Notes: generated from the sequence alone by a model not told the origin. DNA of 64,000 nt from Cherax quadricarinatus (GCF_038502225.1 NC_091312.1:31661782-31725781); one strand, 5' to 3'. Numbered from the stretch's first letter, positions 19,886 to 32,604 are shown. Numbers and translations are program-made.

Positions 19886-22800
19886 TTACCCCACCCCCAG
19901 TTGCAGCAACCTTTGAACAGTAAGACTTCGATAGTTTGAAGGAAAACTATTATCCCAACTTCTACCCTATATGAGTTTATTTCTGCAATACGTTCTGCAG
20001 ATACCTGTCGCAATTGCCCTGATCCTAACTGATCCCCCGGTTTCCCGCATACCCCACGAGATATAGAGGAAATCAGCCACCACATACATAATTGCCCTTC
20101 GTACCTCACTTGATACTCCGCTAACGTCCAATGTTAAGGCCCGTAAGGTTGAAATACTTCCCCCACTAAGAAAATCGAAAACCCGCTCCAACCATGAATG
20201 AACTTTGTCCAAGGTATCACAAAAGTAGACAGCATGAAAAGCTGTTTCTTCGAGACCGCAACGCAAGCAATCCGCCTCCCTTACCAAACCCATCCTATGT
20301 AAGACCGATTTTGATGCTAAAATCCCCATGACAAATCTGTACACCAATTCACGAACCCTTGGTGCCAACTTAAGTTTACAAAATCCTTCCCATATTTCCC
20401 CCCAATTATACAGCGGAAAAACAGACAATTCCTGTACAATTTCCCCACAACAACATATGCTGACCATTTGCTCCACCCAGTTCCATTGCGCATTTCTCAA
20501 CTTTAACAATAAACGCAGCATGTCCTCACACTCGATTAATCCCCTGCCGCTCCACCATTTACGCATTTCGATCATTACCCAACCCACCCAGATGCCCTTC
20601 TCACTGCCCGCCCTGAGGAACCGCTGCTTTACATAGAGGGCCTTCACCCGTGGCCCCAAAGCCAAGAGACCTAAACCCCCACGACGAACATGGGTCATGA
20701 CAACCTCCCGACTTAACCAAGCTCTCCCGAAACCCCAAACATAACATAAGACCCTTCTCTGCAGTTCCTGAATATCCATATCTCTTAAAGGGTACACCTC
20801 AGCCACACCTCATACCTTACTATAAACAAGTGTACTAACCACTACTGTCCTCTGTTGCAACGAGACATCCCCAGCTCTTAACCCCCAAAGTCGATCTAAA
20901 GCCTTGTTAACCACCAATTCAGAGTTTACCCTTCGGCCCTCCCTCTCATCTGCCATGTACACGATACCACATATTCTAAGTTGCACCATGACTGACCACC
21001 CATACCTTTCGCTCAACCTCCCCCCCACCCATGTACCCACCTCCAATAATTTTGATTTTGCCTTATTGACGCACATGCCAGACTCTGCCCCAAAAAACTC
21101 AACAATCCATCCCATGATCTGCAAATCCTCCTCCCCTTTTAACAAAATCATGGTATCATCTACGTACCCGACCACACGCGCTGCATGGTCACTGCTCAGC
21201 GTTCCAAGCCTCAAACCACCATCCACCAGCTCATAAAAGGGGTTTTGCATACAAGCAAAAAGCAACTGAGAGAGGGGGCACCCTTGCCTCAAACCCCTTT
21301 CCATACGGACCGGCTGCCCCAATTTACTGTTTACCTGTACGCGTACCATAGCCGAGACATACAAGGTATCAACCCATCTTACAATCCCCTCTCCAAAACC
21401 CTGCTTCAACAAAATAAGCCTCAATAAATCCCTATCAACACAGTCATAAGCATTTTGCCAGTCAAGCCCAAAGACACTTCCCCCCTTGACATTCCTCCAA
21501 AAACTCCTTAATACATACATGTCCATCCCTCATGCTCCTACCTGGTATGCCTAGCTGTCCCTCGTGAATAACCGACCCCATAACCTTCCTCATTCTGTTT
21601 CCTAAAACTTTTGCAAAAATTTTTTAGTCTGAGCACATAAGAGATATTGCTCTATATGCACTCAGACCCCTCCCCCCTCCCTTTTTGGGCACCAACACAA
21701 CTACCACCGTACTTTGTGACATACCTAACCTCCCCTCCATGAGCATGCAATTTAATACATCAACCAAACAATGCTTAATACTTCCCCAATGCGTCCTATA
21801 AAAATAATTCGAAATGCCATCTATACCTGGTGCCTTTCCTTTACTCATACTAAAAATCGCCTCCTCTACCTCCTCCACTCGAATTCTACCTTCTAGTACC
21901 GTTCTATTCCTGTCACTTATAACTTTTCTGAAATCCCTCCTCACCAGGCCACCCGCATGGACCCCCCCTACTCCCCGCTGTAGCTTTTCCCCAAACTATA
22001 GATCAGCATAAAAACTCATGCTGTCCGTGGTGAGGAGTACTTGACCCAGCAGGTAACCACCCAAACCCGTGCATACTTCCAATTGCAAGAGGGACGTCGC
22101 CTGTTGTCTGACCCTAAATTTGCGCAAGACACAACCCGAAGGTTTGTCACCCTATAGCACTTCTTCCATACCTGCTCTGACTCTAACCGCATTGAAACGT
22201 TCATTGTGAATTTCTGCAAGTCAACTACGAAGATGTTCAATGTCATCATACCTACTACTCCCGCCCCCCACATAGTAATCATTTAGCTGCCCCTCCAGAT
22301 AGTTTTGCAGCCCATACCTCCACCTCGCCTCCTCTTTTCCCCGATTCTTATAATAACTTGCTATTCCGGGTTTGGCACGCATTTCCCACCATTCCAACAA
22401 ACATTCACCTGCCCATCGTGTTTCCCAGATATTCTTCCACCAGTCCTGAAAAGTGGACCCATCCCCCTCCCCCTCCAATAGCCACACATTCAGTTTTCAA
22501 TAACCTGGATAAACCCTGATCATTCCATCCCAGTCCAAGTCCGCTAGCACTGCACGGTGATCTGAAAACCCCACATCAAAGGTCTGTATGTGCCCAACTC
22601 TAATTCCTTGTGTTACGTAAAATCTATCCAGACGGGCCGCATAGCCCCTGTGAACGAACATATGCTCCACCCTCCACCCACCCCGCCCCACCACATCATA
22701 AACCCCCGCATCCCCCAGCAGATTCCGTAAGACAGGTAAAACGCACCCCGCTCCCCTCGGCTCAACATTGCCTTGGTGAATAATGCAGTTCCAATCCCCA

Positions 22801-23212
22801 CCCATGACGATAATGAATGGCAAACCCCGAGTGTAGAACGTTAAAGCCTCCCTCACAAATTCTATTTTAACTTTAGTGTTGCTTTCCGCAGGCATGTAAA
22901 CGCCAATAAAACAAAACCTCACCTCACCCCAGTACCCATTTACCCTCACCACCCTCCCACCTCCCCCCTCCTCCCATCTCAAGACATGCCAAGGGCTGGA
23001 CTCCTTCACTGCTATAGCTACTCCACCCTTTAATTTTAAAGAACTGCTAACATACATTCGGTAGCCTTTTAACTGTAACTCTTGCCCAAACTTATAATTG
23101 TGTTCTTGTATGAAACATACATCCACAGTGTACCTGCGCAAGAACCACTCCATCCACACACACTTAAACTCTGCCCGCAGGCCATTTACATTGATGGTAA
23201 CACACTTGAATT
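19886..23212 (-). pseudogene. Tx1-type LINE ORF2 (endonuclease-RT), copy 2, broken
   Basis: Endonuclease: CVTINVNGLRAEFK, VCFIQEHNYKFG, IVMGGDWNCI and DVGFSDHRAVLADL. RT: GKAPGIDGISNYFY, GLSAYRAISLMCSD, GLDWQNAYDCVDR, GLRQGCPLSQLLFAC, GYVDDTMILL. C-terminal zf-RVT-like region: LRCGLEETAFHAVYFC, then YCRNK. Blocks change frame near 22490, 22250, 22015, 21620, 21530 and 20808. A TAG stop at IYGRSW, just after YCRNKLI, cuts the last 25 residues, and the natural stop is at 19886. The Y-V-D-D box is intact but the gene cannot be translated as one protein. Confidence 0.87.
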
Positions 23213-23309
23213 CACAAAAGGAGGTTTTCCTCTATGTATGTCGGTCTTTCCCATTCCCACACGTACATTACACTGACCTTCTTTGACCTTTGACTTCCCA
23301 AGGCCCCTC

Positions 23310-24467
23310 TCACCCCCCCCGTGCCCTACCCATATGCTGGGTGCTTGCCACAACCCCGTCTTCAAGAGGAGCCTCAGCCACTTTCGACCATAATTTCTTC
23401 CGTGGACACTGTCCTGGTGTCAGGACCTCGTCCATATCCGACACTCCTGCCGTCCGTTTGCGGGAACCACCTTCCACACACATCTCCTCACCAGACAAAG
23501 CCTCCTGGTGGACTTCCACCACCACCTCATGCAACCGTGTCATTGTAGTCACGTCCAGGTCTCCCATATTTGTCGAATCATCCTTCACCACTTCTTGACA
23601 CTCCGGTGGAACGTCTGGGCTATGCTCTGCCCCATCCAGGAGATCGTTTACCACGTTCTCCAGTAAACTTTCCTGTGACAACTCCACAGGCTCCGTAGGC
23701 CCCACAGGTGGCATGGACAAGTTTGTAGTGTCCACCGACAGGGTGGCACACGCCATAGACCACGTCTCCTCTTGTTGTACTTCCTCACTCCAAAGCTTAG
23801 GTCCTTATTCAGGCGAGGGACCAGTCTCCAGATCAAAGGCCTCGGTTCTTAGGACCACAGGAGAAGGTTCCTGGATGCGTACAACCAGGCGTCTGGAGCA
23901 CTGAGCAGCCATATGGTCATACGAGTTGCATAACCTGCATGTCTTCCGTTGGCCTGCATAGTGAACAAAAACTTGGGTTCTGTAGTGTTCTAGATGAACG
24001 TAGGATGGAATCGGCTGTTTTAATGTCATCTTGAGGGTGCAGGAGCCTTCCGTAAGCCCCTCGTATGGGCCCTCCCTCCACACTCCCTTGGTCGCTGCAT
24101 GTACCGTGCCATATCTACCAAAAACTTTCCGAATAACATACTCCTCCGCCTCGAAAGGCATGTTCCTTACTTTGACCCAGGTGACGTATGTGGAGACGTC
24201 ATGCAGGCATACCTCTACAGCTGAATTCACCGCCATTTTCCTCTCTTGAAAAGCTTCCACAATCTTGGAGTAAAAGCCGGCATTTGCGAATTTTACAAAA
24301 AACCTGGACATCCCATTGAGAGCCACACCATATAATTCCTCAGTGGGGATGCCGTAGACATCGCGAATAATGGTAGGCAGCAAGACAAGCATCGTTGCAC
24401 CACTGAGAGAGCCACGAATGAATTCAACACAGACCATGTTTACTCTTCTACCCTGACGATCCGCCAT
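23310..24467 (-). pseudogene. Tx1-type LINE ORF1 protein, copy 2, frameshifted
   Basis: Starts MADRQGRRVNMVC at an ATG about 90 nt from the element's 5' end. Residues about 92-150 form the RRM-like segment (TWVKVRNMPFEA). The zinc knuckle CRLCNSYDHMAAQC follows near residues 180-193. The frame ends at 23805 and continues in another phase at 23756-23310 with the acidic C-terminal half. The whole is close in length to the intact ORF1 of copy 1, so a single indel probably inactivated it. Confidence 0.87.
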
Positions 24468-24557
24468 CTTGTGTACTGTAGTACACGGTTTGCCACCAGG
24501 TGTAAGCAGGAGCAGGCTCAGAAAGCGTCCTCTCAGCCTGCAGGTTGAGAGACAAAT

Positions 24558-24774
24558 GCGACTGTTATACTAAACTATGAGTTTTTTTGTGGGCTTGGTG
24601 CTTCCTCAGCTGTCTCGTTAGAGCTGAAATTTTTCCTCGTTCATCATGTATTCTGTGACACACAAGAAGACTTAGTTTGCATCAGCTTAGACGTTTGCTG
24701 TCTCTTCAGTGGCTGCTACAATCATGCAAGTTCTAGTATCATGTTCGAAGGATAATAACTCGAGGGTGATATCT
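24558..24774. repeat. Right copy of 216-bp target-site duplication of Tx1 copy 2
   Basis: Partner of 18444-18659, beginning immediately after the LINE's conserved 5' terminus. Downstream sequence (GACAGATACCGG) is the continuation of the original target. Confidence 0.9.
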
Positions 24775-25268
24775 GACAGATACCGGTGGGATACTTTTGG
24801 GGATCCACATCCCTCGACCCAGGTTGCTCTAGTTTTTCGATATATAATAAAAAATTTTCGTTGTCTTTCTTTTTTTTGTTGGTGTATCAGCACTTAGTGT
24901 GACTTTCAGGTATTATTACCATTTATTGGTGTTAGCGTAATTGGTTAAATTTGGTTAATTGACATTAACTTAAAATAACTTAGCGTAACTGAAAATTCTT
25001 TCGTTGGTAAGTTGAACAACACATTCGGATTCTGACGAGACGAGGATGTGGATTGTTACAGCATCAACGACAACAGGAAACTGAAGTTGTAAGCTTCATA
25101 AAAGAGGTGCCGGAAGATTAGTTATAGAATATTGAAATAGAACAGCACTGGCATAATTCTGCTTGTTTTCACAAATACCTAGGAAATCGAGTAGCTAGTT
25201 CTCACTCTCCCTCTCCCCTTCTCTCCTTGCCCTTCCCTCTCTCCCTCATTGACACTGGATCATCTTAA
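24775..25268. other. Intergenic DNA, no recognised feature
   Basis: About 0.5 kb between two Tx1 insertions. A pyrimidine-rich tract (CTCCCTCTCCCCTTCTCTCC) runs 25205-25255. It continues on the far side of Tx1 copy 3 at 61012. No motif-bearing frame was found. It may be old unique DNA. Confidence 0.5.
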
Positions 25269-25279
25269 TGCAGTGGTTT
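25269..25279. repeat. 5' TSD of Tx1 copy 3
   Basis: TGCAGTGGTTT, just before the element start near 25281. It is repeated exactly at 61001-61011 after the poly(A) tail. With adjoining A residues the match is 13 bp. Confidence 0.85.
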
Positions 25280-25412
25280 ACATTGACCTCCTCGCTTTCG
25301 GGCCGAGGTTGTGCTTCACTTTTGCTCCTGCATTCGTCAAACACCATTGGTGGAGGACGGACGTTGGCTGCTGCACTCGCTACAGTTGGTAGCACTGAGC
25401 GATTTTCGGAAG

Positions 25413-26650
25413 ATGGCGCAGACTACCAGGAGGCGGATAAACACTGTGTGTATTGAGGTGTTGAAAGGCGTGGTTTATAACACCAATGCATCAGTTATGC
25501 TGCCTGCCATCTTAAGAGATACCTACTGCATCAACAAGGACGATTTGTATGGAATTGCTTTGAATGGAGCTACAAGAATCTTTGTAAAATTCGTGATGGC
25601 TGCTGTATATGACAAGATGGTGGAAAAGTACCAGGATGTGTGTATGCTGGTTAACCCTGGTTTAGAAGTACGTATGAAGGACGTATCCAAGTATTATGCT
25701 TGGGTAAAGTTATGGAACGTCCCATTTGAGGCAGATGAGGAAGACATAAAAGCAACTTTCGAAGAGTTTGGTGTTATACATCAAACAACAGTTGGAAGGT
25801 GGTCTGAGGGAATGTATGCTGGACTGTGAGGGAACCTTTATCCTTAAGATGTCCTTGCGCAAAACTATACCATCATATGTGACATTGAGCGACTTTAGAG
25901 CTCAGGTATATGTCACATATGCGGGGCAAAGAAGAACATGCAGACTGTGTGGAGTGTATGATCATATGGCTGTGATGTGTCCTCGACGATCGTCATCTGA
26001 GACACATGGAGAAGGGAAAGGAGAGGAGAAGGAGAGAGAGGTGACGACCCAGTCAACACTGGAGCATCCTCGGGCCCATAGGGCATGGAGTGAAATCCTA
26101 GAGGACAATCCGGTGGAATGTGTAACATTACCGGAGATCTCAGGTGATTGAGACAATGTGTATAGAGGATGAGGTGAGACAAGGTGAATTGGGTAGTGAA
26201 GTTTCAGCTGCAATAGACACTGTTGTACAGGGATTCTTGGATGATCAGAATAGGGACGGAACATTACGTATGATGTCGGGTGGGACATCTGTAGATAAGG
26301 GTGGAATTCATGAGGAGGACAATGTGGGTGGTGGGGATGGGCAACCACAGAGGATTTGTGAGGCTGTGGTTGAAGTGCATAAAGTTGAAAGTACAGATGA
26401 GGTCATTCACATAGTTATGGCATCACAAAAGAGAGAGGCAGGTGCTTCTGACAATGATGTTCTGACACCTGCGCAAAGATCTGGTAAGAAACACTCAGTG
26501 GATGTCCCAAAAAAAAGTATGGGGGATAAGGGGCAGGGGAAAGGTGAGGCAGGGAAAGAGTATTGTGAAAAGCATACTGTGCAAAAACATAAGGACCCGT
26601 ATGGACATCGGTCGATTGGTAAGCTCCCGATAGCATTTTTAAGTGCCTAA
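25413..26650 (+). pseudogene. Tx1-type LINE ORF1 protein, copy 3, frameshifted
   Basis: ATG at 25413 (MAQTTRRRINTVC). RRM-like segment: AWVKLWNVPFEADEEDIKA. A frame change near 25826 is followed by the zinc knuckle CRLCGVYDHMAVMC, and a second near 26146 by the charged C-terminal part (VLTPAQRSGKK). The frame ends at TAA 26648-26650 and overlaps the ORF2 frame, which is open from before 26638 in the -1 phase. No ORF2 ATG is visible before the endonuclease. How ORF2 was translated is therefore unclear from this copy. Confidence 0.85.
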
Positions 26651-29600
26651 CGTTAAATGTAAATGGCCTAAGGGCCGATGTAAAGTGCAGGATCTATAGT
26701 GAATTTTTAAAGAGACATGGAATACAGATCATATTTTTACAAGAGCATAATTTTAAGTATGGAAGGGATTTGTTGATAGATGAGTATAAGGTTTATGCTG
26801 GATATACTTGGAAGCTTAAGGGAGGTGCTGTGGTATTAATAGCTGATGCCAGTCCTTTTCAGTTGTTGCATTGGGAAGAAAGGGGAGATGGGAGAGTAGT
26901 GAGGGTGGATGGGACATGGGGTGGGGTACGAGTGTGTTTTGTGAATGTATGCATGCCGGTGATCAGTAATAGGTGTGTTAAAGAGGATTTTGTTTGGGGC
27001 ACACTAATTTATCATATGAGGGGGTTACCAGTTTATACATTATTTGGAGGGGATTGGAATAGTGTGATACGTAGGAAGGATGTGGAGCCGTGGGGAGCTG
27101 GGTATGTGTTGGGAGTCCTACGGGATGTATTAGGGGGAGTCAGATTAGTGGATGTAGTTCGTGGGGAGGGGTGGGTGGTGGAGCATACTTATGTGAAGAA
27201 CGGTTATGCGGCACGCTTGGACCACATTTATGTATCTTCTGGGATGCAAGTTAATAATATGGAAACTGTAAATGTTGTATTTTCGGATCATAGAGGGGTG
27301 GTTGTGAACATGGGATGGGGTGAGTTGCTGAAATGTTTTATGAGTTATTGGAAACTAAATGTGAGCTTGTTAGAGGATATGGAGGGTGGACTTTGTTTTG
27401 CGGAATGATGGAAAAATGAATGGAATAAAGGAAAGCTGGGAGGTGATATATTACTGTGGTGGGAGTAATGTGCTAAACCAGGGATCCATAGTTTTTATAT
27501 GAGGAAAGGAAGGGAGATTGGACAATGGAAATATGGATTACAGAGGTATTTGAAGGGGCAGTTAAAACAGTGTTATGAAGGTTGTTGTGGAGTATATCCA
27601 GTTTCAGAGATCGAGGGTATAAAGATGCAATTGCTGGAGATACAGAATGCATGGTTTGATGGTGAAAGATTAAGGGGTGGGTTGGAGGATGTTTTATGGG
27701 GTGATAAGCCATCAGCTTGCATTCTGCAGCCATTAAAGATCTGGCAAAATATAATGAATATGTTAAAATTAGAGGTACATCAGGACGTGGGTGGGTACAC
27801 GGTGGGACAGCGGTTAGTAATGACTGAAGGTATGAGTGGTTTTGTGGATGAATGGTTTGAGATATATATGAGAGGGGGTAATAGAAGATGGGGGACTTGC
27901 ATATTATGGAGGAAGGGATATCACGTATCCTGGAACCAGAAGACAGGGTGGAGATAGAGGGGCCCATAAGTGAAGATGAGGTTTTGAAGACATTACAGGG
28001 GATGAGTGTAAGGAAGATGCCAAGGATTGATGGCATTCCAAATGATTTTTATTTAAGTAACTGGGAGGTCTTGAAGGAATGCTTGGTGCATTTGTTAAAT
28101 GAAATGAAGGTAAAGGGATGCATGGGTATGACACGACGAACAGGGGTCGTTGTCATGATTCCGAATGGGGAAGTGCAGAATAGCATCCTGGATTATAGAG
28201 GTTTATCTCTAATGTGCAGTAATTACAAATTGATTGCAAGGGTTTTAAGTAATAGGTTATGTAGTGTTATTGGGAGAGTTATAGATAAGGGACAAATGGG
28301 TGTGCCGGGGTGTTCAATGATTAGTGGACATGGGAGGATTAAGGATTTTATAGATGATTGTAGAACGAGTGGACGGGGTGTACCTGCTTTGGATTGGAAG
28401 GCTGCTTATGATTGTGTAGAGCGAGAGACATAATGGATGATAATGAGGTGCATGGGTTTAGGCGAGGAAATTGTCCAATGGACGGAAACATTATACAAAG
28501 GCGCAGTACTACAGGTGCAAATCAGTGGACGTGTTGGGAAGGTAGTTAGTATGGGTAGGGGACTGAGACAGGGATGCCCCATGTCTCAGATCTTATTTGC
28601 ATGTCTACAAGATCCTTTATATAGGATGATTAATGTTGGGGCAGATGAAGGGGGGTACGGCAGTGGGGTGCTCCTCGTATAGTTGGGTATGTTGACGATA
28701 TGATGGTTTTAGTTGGGGGAGAGGTGGGATTAAGGAATGTAGGTCGAATCGTTGAGATATTTAGTGGGGCAACAGGTATGGGTTTTAATGGAGTTAAGTC
28801 TAAATTGTTAGAGGTTGGTTCATGGGTGGGAGGGAACTTGGGACAAAAGTATGGTTGGCAGGTAGTAGATCAAATTAAAGTATGTGGAGTATTATACAGA
28901 AGGGCAGGGCAAGAAGCTAGAGAGGCCAGCTCCATAAGGGTTGTGCAACGAGTTTTAAGAAAATTGGGGGGAATACGAACAAGTGGGCTGACGATCTATC
29001 AAGGGGCCATAGTTTTAAATACAATCATTTACCCTAAATTGTTGCATGTGGCAGTGGTTTATCCATTGATGAAGAATGATGTGAGGTTGGTGCAAAAGAA
29101 GGTAATGCGTTTTATTTGGGGATATGGTTATCATTGGCTTAAGCAGACAGTTGTGACAACAGCATTGGGGAGGGGAGGATTAGGATTAATTCCACTGTGT
29201 AGTAGACTGAAAAGCATGTATGTGAAACATAGTTATACACAATTGGGTGGGGATTGGGGCAGAGATGTCGTAAGGGGGGGGCGGGCCGCCCCGGGTGACA
29301 CCATTTAGGGGGTGACACCATAGAGCCTCTAAAGAAGGTGACACTAATGCACAAAACAGTGCCTCACCAACATGAGAGAAGAATCCTTCGTTGATTTTGA
29401 TGATCTGATAGATTGATTTTGATGTGATAGATGATTTTGCATAACTGAAGACAAGGAAATGTATGATCAGATTCACTGAGATGTTACCTGCACTCAAGGT
29501 CATATCGGAACTAGTGTTTCTCTGATATTGCAATGTTTTTCATTATTTTTCAAGTTTTTTTTTTTTTTTTTAGTTTTGGCATTGCTGAAGACGAATAAAT

Positions 29601-30570
29601 GTAAGATGTGTTGGCTGTACTCAAAGTGGTATTTGAGTTTATGTTTACTCAGTATTACTACAATTATTTATTTTATCATTAATAAAGTTGAGAAGTATTC
29701 TCCTGTTCAGTTTATGGCCCTTAAATGTTCTCATTGATAAACATTTGTCACTGGTCATGCAGTACTGGCATAACTGGAGTTTACCCCCCATCCCCCGGCC
29801 CTTGAATTTCATGGGGGTGACGCCAGAGATTCTGCCCCGGGTGACACCAACTCTAGCGACGCCTCTGAATCGGGGTGTAAGGGTGAGTGAGGTTATGGAT
29901 GATGTGCGGCAGTGGTGGGGGGGTTAGGGAATTGGAGGAGTGTATGTATATGTTGAGATTTTTATTGAGGGTTAGCATACCGGGAGAAGTGTTGGTGTGA
30001 GTTTTGGGGAGGACTGTGAGTGGTAATGAGGTGATGGTGGGGGAGAGTGTCTTTCCTTTATATAACTGGGCAGGTATCTGGGGTGCGTTTCGTAAGTTAC
30101 ATTTAAAGTCAAGGGTGCGGGAAACTATGTATAGGATTTTACATGGGATATTACCCACTAAAGTACGTTTGTATCAGATGAGCATTGTGCAGTCCACATG
30201 TTGTGTTTTGTGTGGGGAGGCGGAGACTGCATATCATGTGGTGTATTTTTGTGATGGTATTGCAAGGGTACATCTATGGTTTCATAGGGTCTTGGATATG
30301 GTTGGAAGAGGTAGGTTAATGGTATTGAAAGCATTGAGTTTGTACATAGATGGAGTGGGTGATAGTGTGAGAAGGGCGGTCATGTATTTGGTAGTGGATT
30401 ATATTGCTATATCGTGGGCTATGAGGGAGGTGGAGGGGGAAGTGTGAATATGGGCTTTAGCTGGGCATTTTTATAAAACAAAGTGTAGGAATGAGGTCGT
30501 GTATGGAAGGAGATGGGATATAGAATTTCCAGTTCAGTATAGAGGTATGAATGTGCATAGGTTGCGAGAA
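26638..30570 (+). pseudogene. Tx1-type LINE ORF2 (endonuclease-RT), copy 3, first part
   Basis: Endonuclease: CLTLNVNGLRADVK, IIFLQEHNFKYG, LFGGDWNSVIR, VVFSDHRGVV. Linker: GDKPSACIL. RT: IDGIPNDFYLSNWE, YRGLSLMCSNYKL, ALDWKAAYDCVERE, GLRQGCPMSQILFAC, GYVDDMMVLV. zf-RVT-like: CCVLCGEAETAYHVVYFC; then FYKTKCRNEVVYGRRW. Stops or frame changes occur near 27406, 27468, 27930, 28430, 28680 and 29935. The hAT-type element interrupts it at 29260-29867. Tx1 copy 4 cuts it four codons before its stop, and the final codons (RELMV and TAA) lie at 37204-37221. Confidence 0.87.
29260..29867. mobile_element. hAT-type non-autonomous element (608 bp)
   Basis: The left end begins CAGAGATGTCG and the right end, inverted, begins CAGAGGCGTCG: 9 of 11 bases agree, and CAG/AG-G starts are typical of hAT termini. 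The inner flanks share GGGTGACACC near both ends. Flanking 8-mers GATTGGGG (29252-29259) and AATCGGGG (29868-29875) agree at 6 of 8 positions, fitting an aged 8-bp hAT TSD. Removing the block restores the ORF2 homology of Tx1 copy 3. No transposase is encoded. A T16-type run lies near 29555. Confidence 0.72.
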
Positions 30571-30579
30571 GTTTTTTTT

Positions 30580-31703
30580 ATATTTTATTTATCCTCCATA
30601 TACAGATATTGTACATAGACAGGTACTTATATGACAATTAAACTAAACACAAACTATATGTAATGGATTCCAGTGCACTATCAACTGGTTACAACACTAA
30701 TCATCATTACACTTTAAGGCTGTCAATAACTCACACAACCAACACTCACCCTCACCTGTGGGATTAAATATAATAGTGCTACTAACTAATTACTGTACCC
30801 CCCCTCAAAGTGAAAATCACTTTACATGATGATAGTATAATCCCCGTTCTCCTAACCTTTATTATATTACAACACACCCACACACACCTCCCGACAATGA
30901 CAGTGACCCCTGATACATTGGATATTGTACAAAATACTAAACAATTCAACACATTAGATACAAGGGTAGATTGTCTACTCGACTCAATGCCAGTTCATCC
31001 TATACAACACATTCACAACTTGCTTGTAATACTCTTACCATTCAGTCTAAGGTACTTCTTCGTGTTGAATCTAACTTAATTCCGTGCACACACTCATCCC
31101 CCACTGGGTGGAAGCTTGCTCCCTGTCATTCCCATTCCCCCAATGTAGTAGCCGCTTATTCAACTGTCTAATGCAATGGGCGCCACATTACACATACAGT
31201 GTAAATTAAAAGCCTATAATACTACCTACATGACACAAGTATACTTAGACACATAAAGTGATGCTAAACTCATACACCTCACCTGGCATTACACTTGCCA
31301 GACATTACAGAATTTGTAAGAATTTTACACTAAAAACCCATATACAATTGTCTGACGATCAGGTTACGATTAGTCTTATTTTCATCATGATAAAAGTTAT
31401 GAACAAGGGGTACCCCACACTCATATATATATTTGGTATACATCTTATGACATATATGCTACACCATGTCACCAACTATTCACCTATTCTGACATATTCT
31501 CGCACACATATGTATACACTCATACATACATCTATGTATATGTCTGTACAGATGCACACATATACATACGCACTACATATTTATGTAGAAGTGCGTTTCC
31601 ACCTCTGTTCCTATCATGTCTGAGGAAATACGCCTTAAAATAAACAATGGTGTCATACAAACAGTAAACTACACTTCTCACGGACTCTTCTGTCATATGA
31701 CTC
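30580..31703 (-). other. 3' UTR of Tx1 copy 4
   Basis: AC-rich, AT-rich non-coding sequence on the plus strand (CACACCCACACACACC near 30875; CATACACTCATACATACATC near 31515). It continues at 32524-32604 beyond the inserted LINE end. No gene is visible. Confidence 0.65.
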
Positions 31704-32523
31704 AGCCAATAATAACCCAACAAAAAGCCGCAGTAAGAATAATCACTAAATCCCATCCCTGGCAACACCCCCCCCCACCACTCTTCATAGATCTAAACTT
31801 ACTCCCTGTTCAGAACATCCACACATACTACTGTGCAATCTATATCTACAGGACCTTAAATTCTAATATTAACCTTGACCTAAAATGCTTTCTTGATAGT
31901 TGTGACAGGATCCACAGGCATAACACCAGACACAAACATCTCTATGACATTCCCCGAGTTCGACTAAACCTTTACAAAAATTCAATGTATTTTAAAGGAC
32001 CTAAAATCTGGAACACCCTACCTGAAAACTCTAGAACTGCAGACACATTCATCACTTTCAAAACTTCAGTTAGAAAACATCTTATCTCTCTGATCCACCC
32101 GTACAACTAACTACATGATAACCACCTGGTGGTTCAAAATTACACTCACTCACCCACTGACTATAAACCCAGAAATACTAATCTTAATCTTAAAATAATA
32201 AATGCTAACTAGTCGCAAGTTTGCCTCTGTTACTCAAATATAGACACCTTGTATTGTGCCAAAACAAAAGCATTCACATTGCTAAACTCAAAATTATGAT
32301 GTAGTCACTTAGCCTTAATACTATAATCTGTAAGGACTTAATGTTAAGAATTAATCTAAGTCTGCTCGAAATATCTGCTCGAAATACCTAGCCATGCTAG
32401 GTGTCCTAGTGGCCCCCTCTGTAATTAGTATTTAATAACATGTAAACCACAAAATACCCAAAACCTGTAAACCCCACATTGTAACCATTATAGAGAATAA
32501 ACTTGAATTGAATTGAATTGAAT
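31704..32523 (+). mobile_element. LINE family C 3' end, 5'-truncated
   Basis: Begins abruptly in the C-terminal coding region (PIITQQKAAVRIITKSHPWQ) and matches 40720-41515 almost base for base. The frame is open to a stop at 32108-32110 (GPKIWNTLPENSRTADT). A 3' UTR follows with AATAAA just before a tail of TTGAA repeats (32500-32523). 5' truncation and a short-repeat tail are normal for the CR1/L2 group. I see no TSD. Confidence 0.85.
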
Positions 32524-32604
32524 ATTAATACCTCACAGTACATGTGTACCCACTCACACCCTCACACCCCTATATGGGAGACTAGCCCGTTGCTTCCCAG
32601 TGAC

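Larger units (their letters stand above)
18660..24557 (-). mobile_element. Tx1/L1-type LINE, copy 2 (full length)
   Basis: About 5.9 kb in the order ORF1 (23310-24467), ORF2 (19886-23212), 3' UTR (about 18680-19885), then a terminal AAATAAAATAT motif and A9 tail (as T9 on plus at 18660). The 5' end begins ATTTGTCTCTCA, matching the start of copy 4 (ATTCGTCTCTCA). That marks 24557 as the true end. Both sides are bounded by a 216-bp direct repeat instead of the usual short TSD. Both ORFs are broken. Confidence 0.9.

Noticed and set aside
26630..26650. A -1 ribosomal frameshift site at the ORF1-ORF2 overlap
   Set aside because: GCATTTTTAAG does not give the X-XXY-YYZ pairing in the ORF1 phase and I see no obvious stem after it; kept only as an open question.
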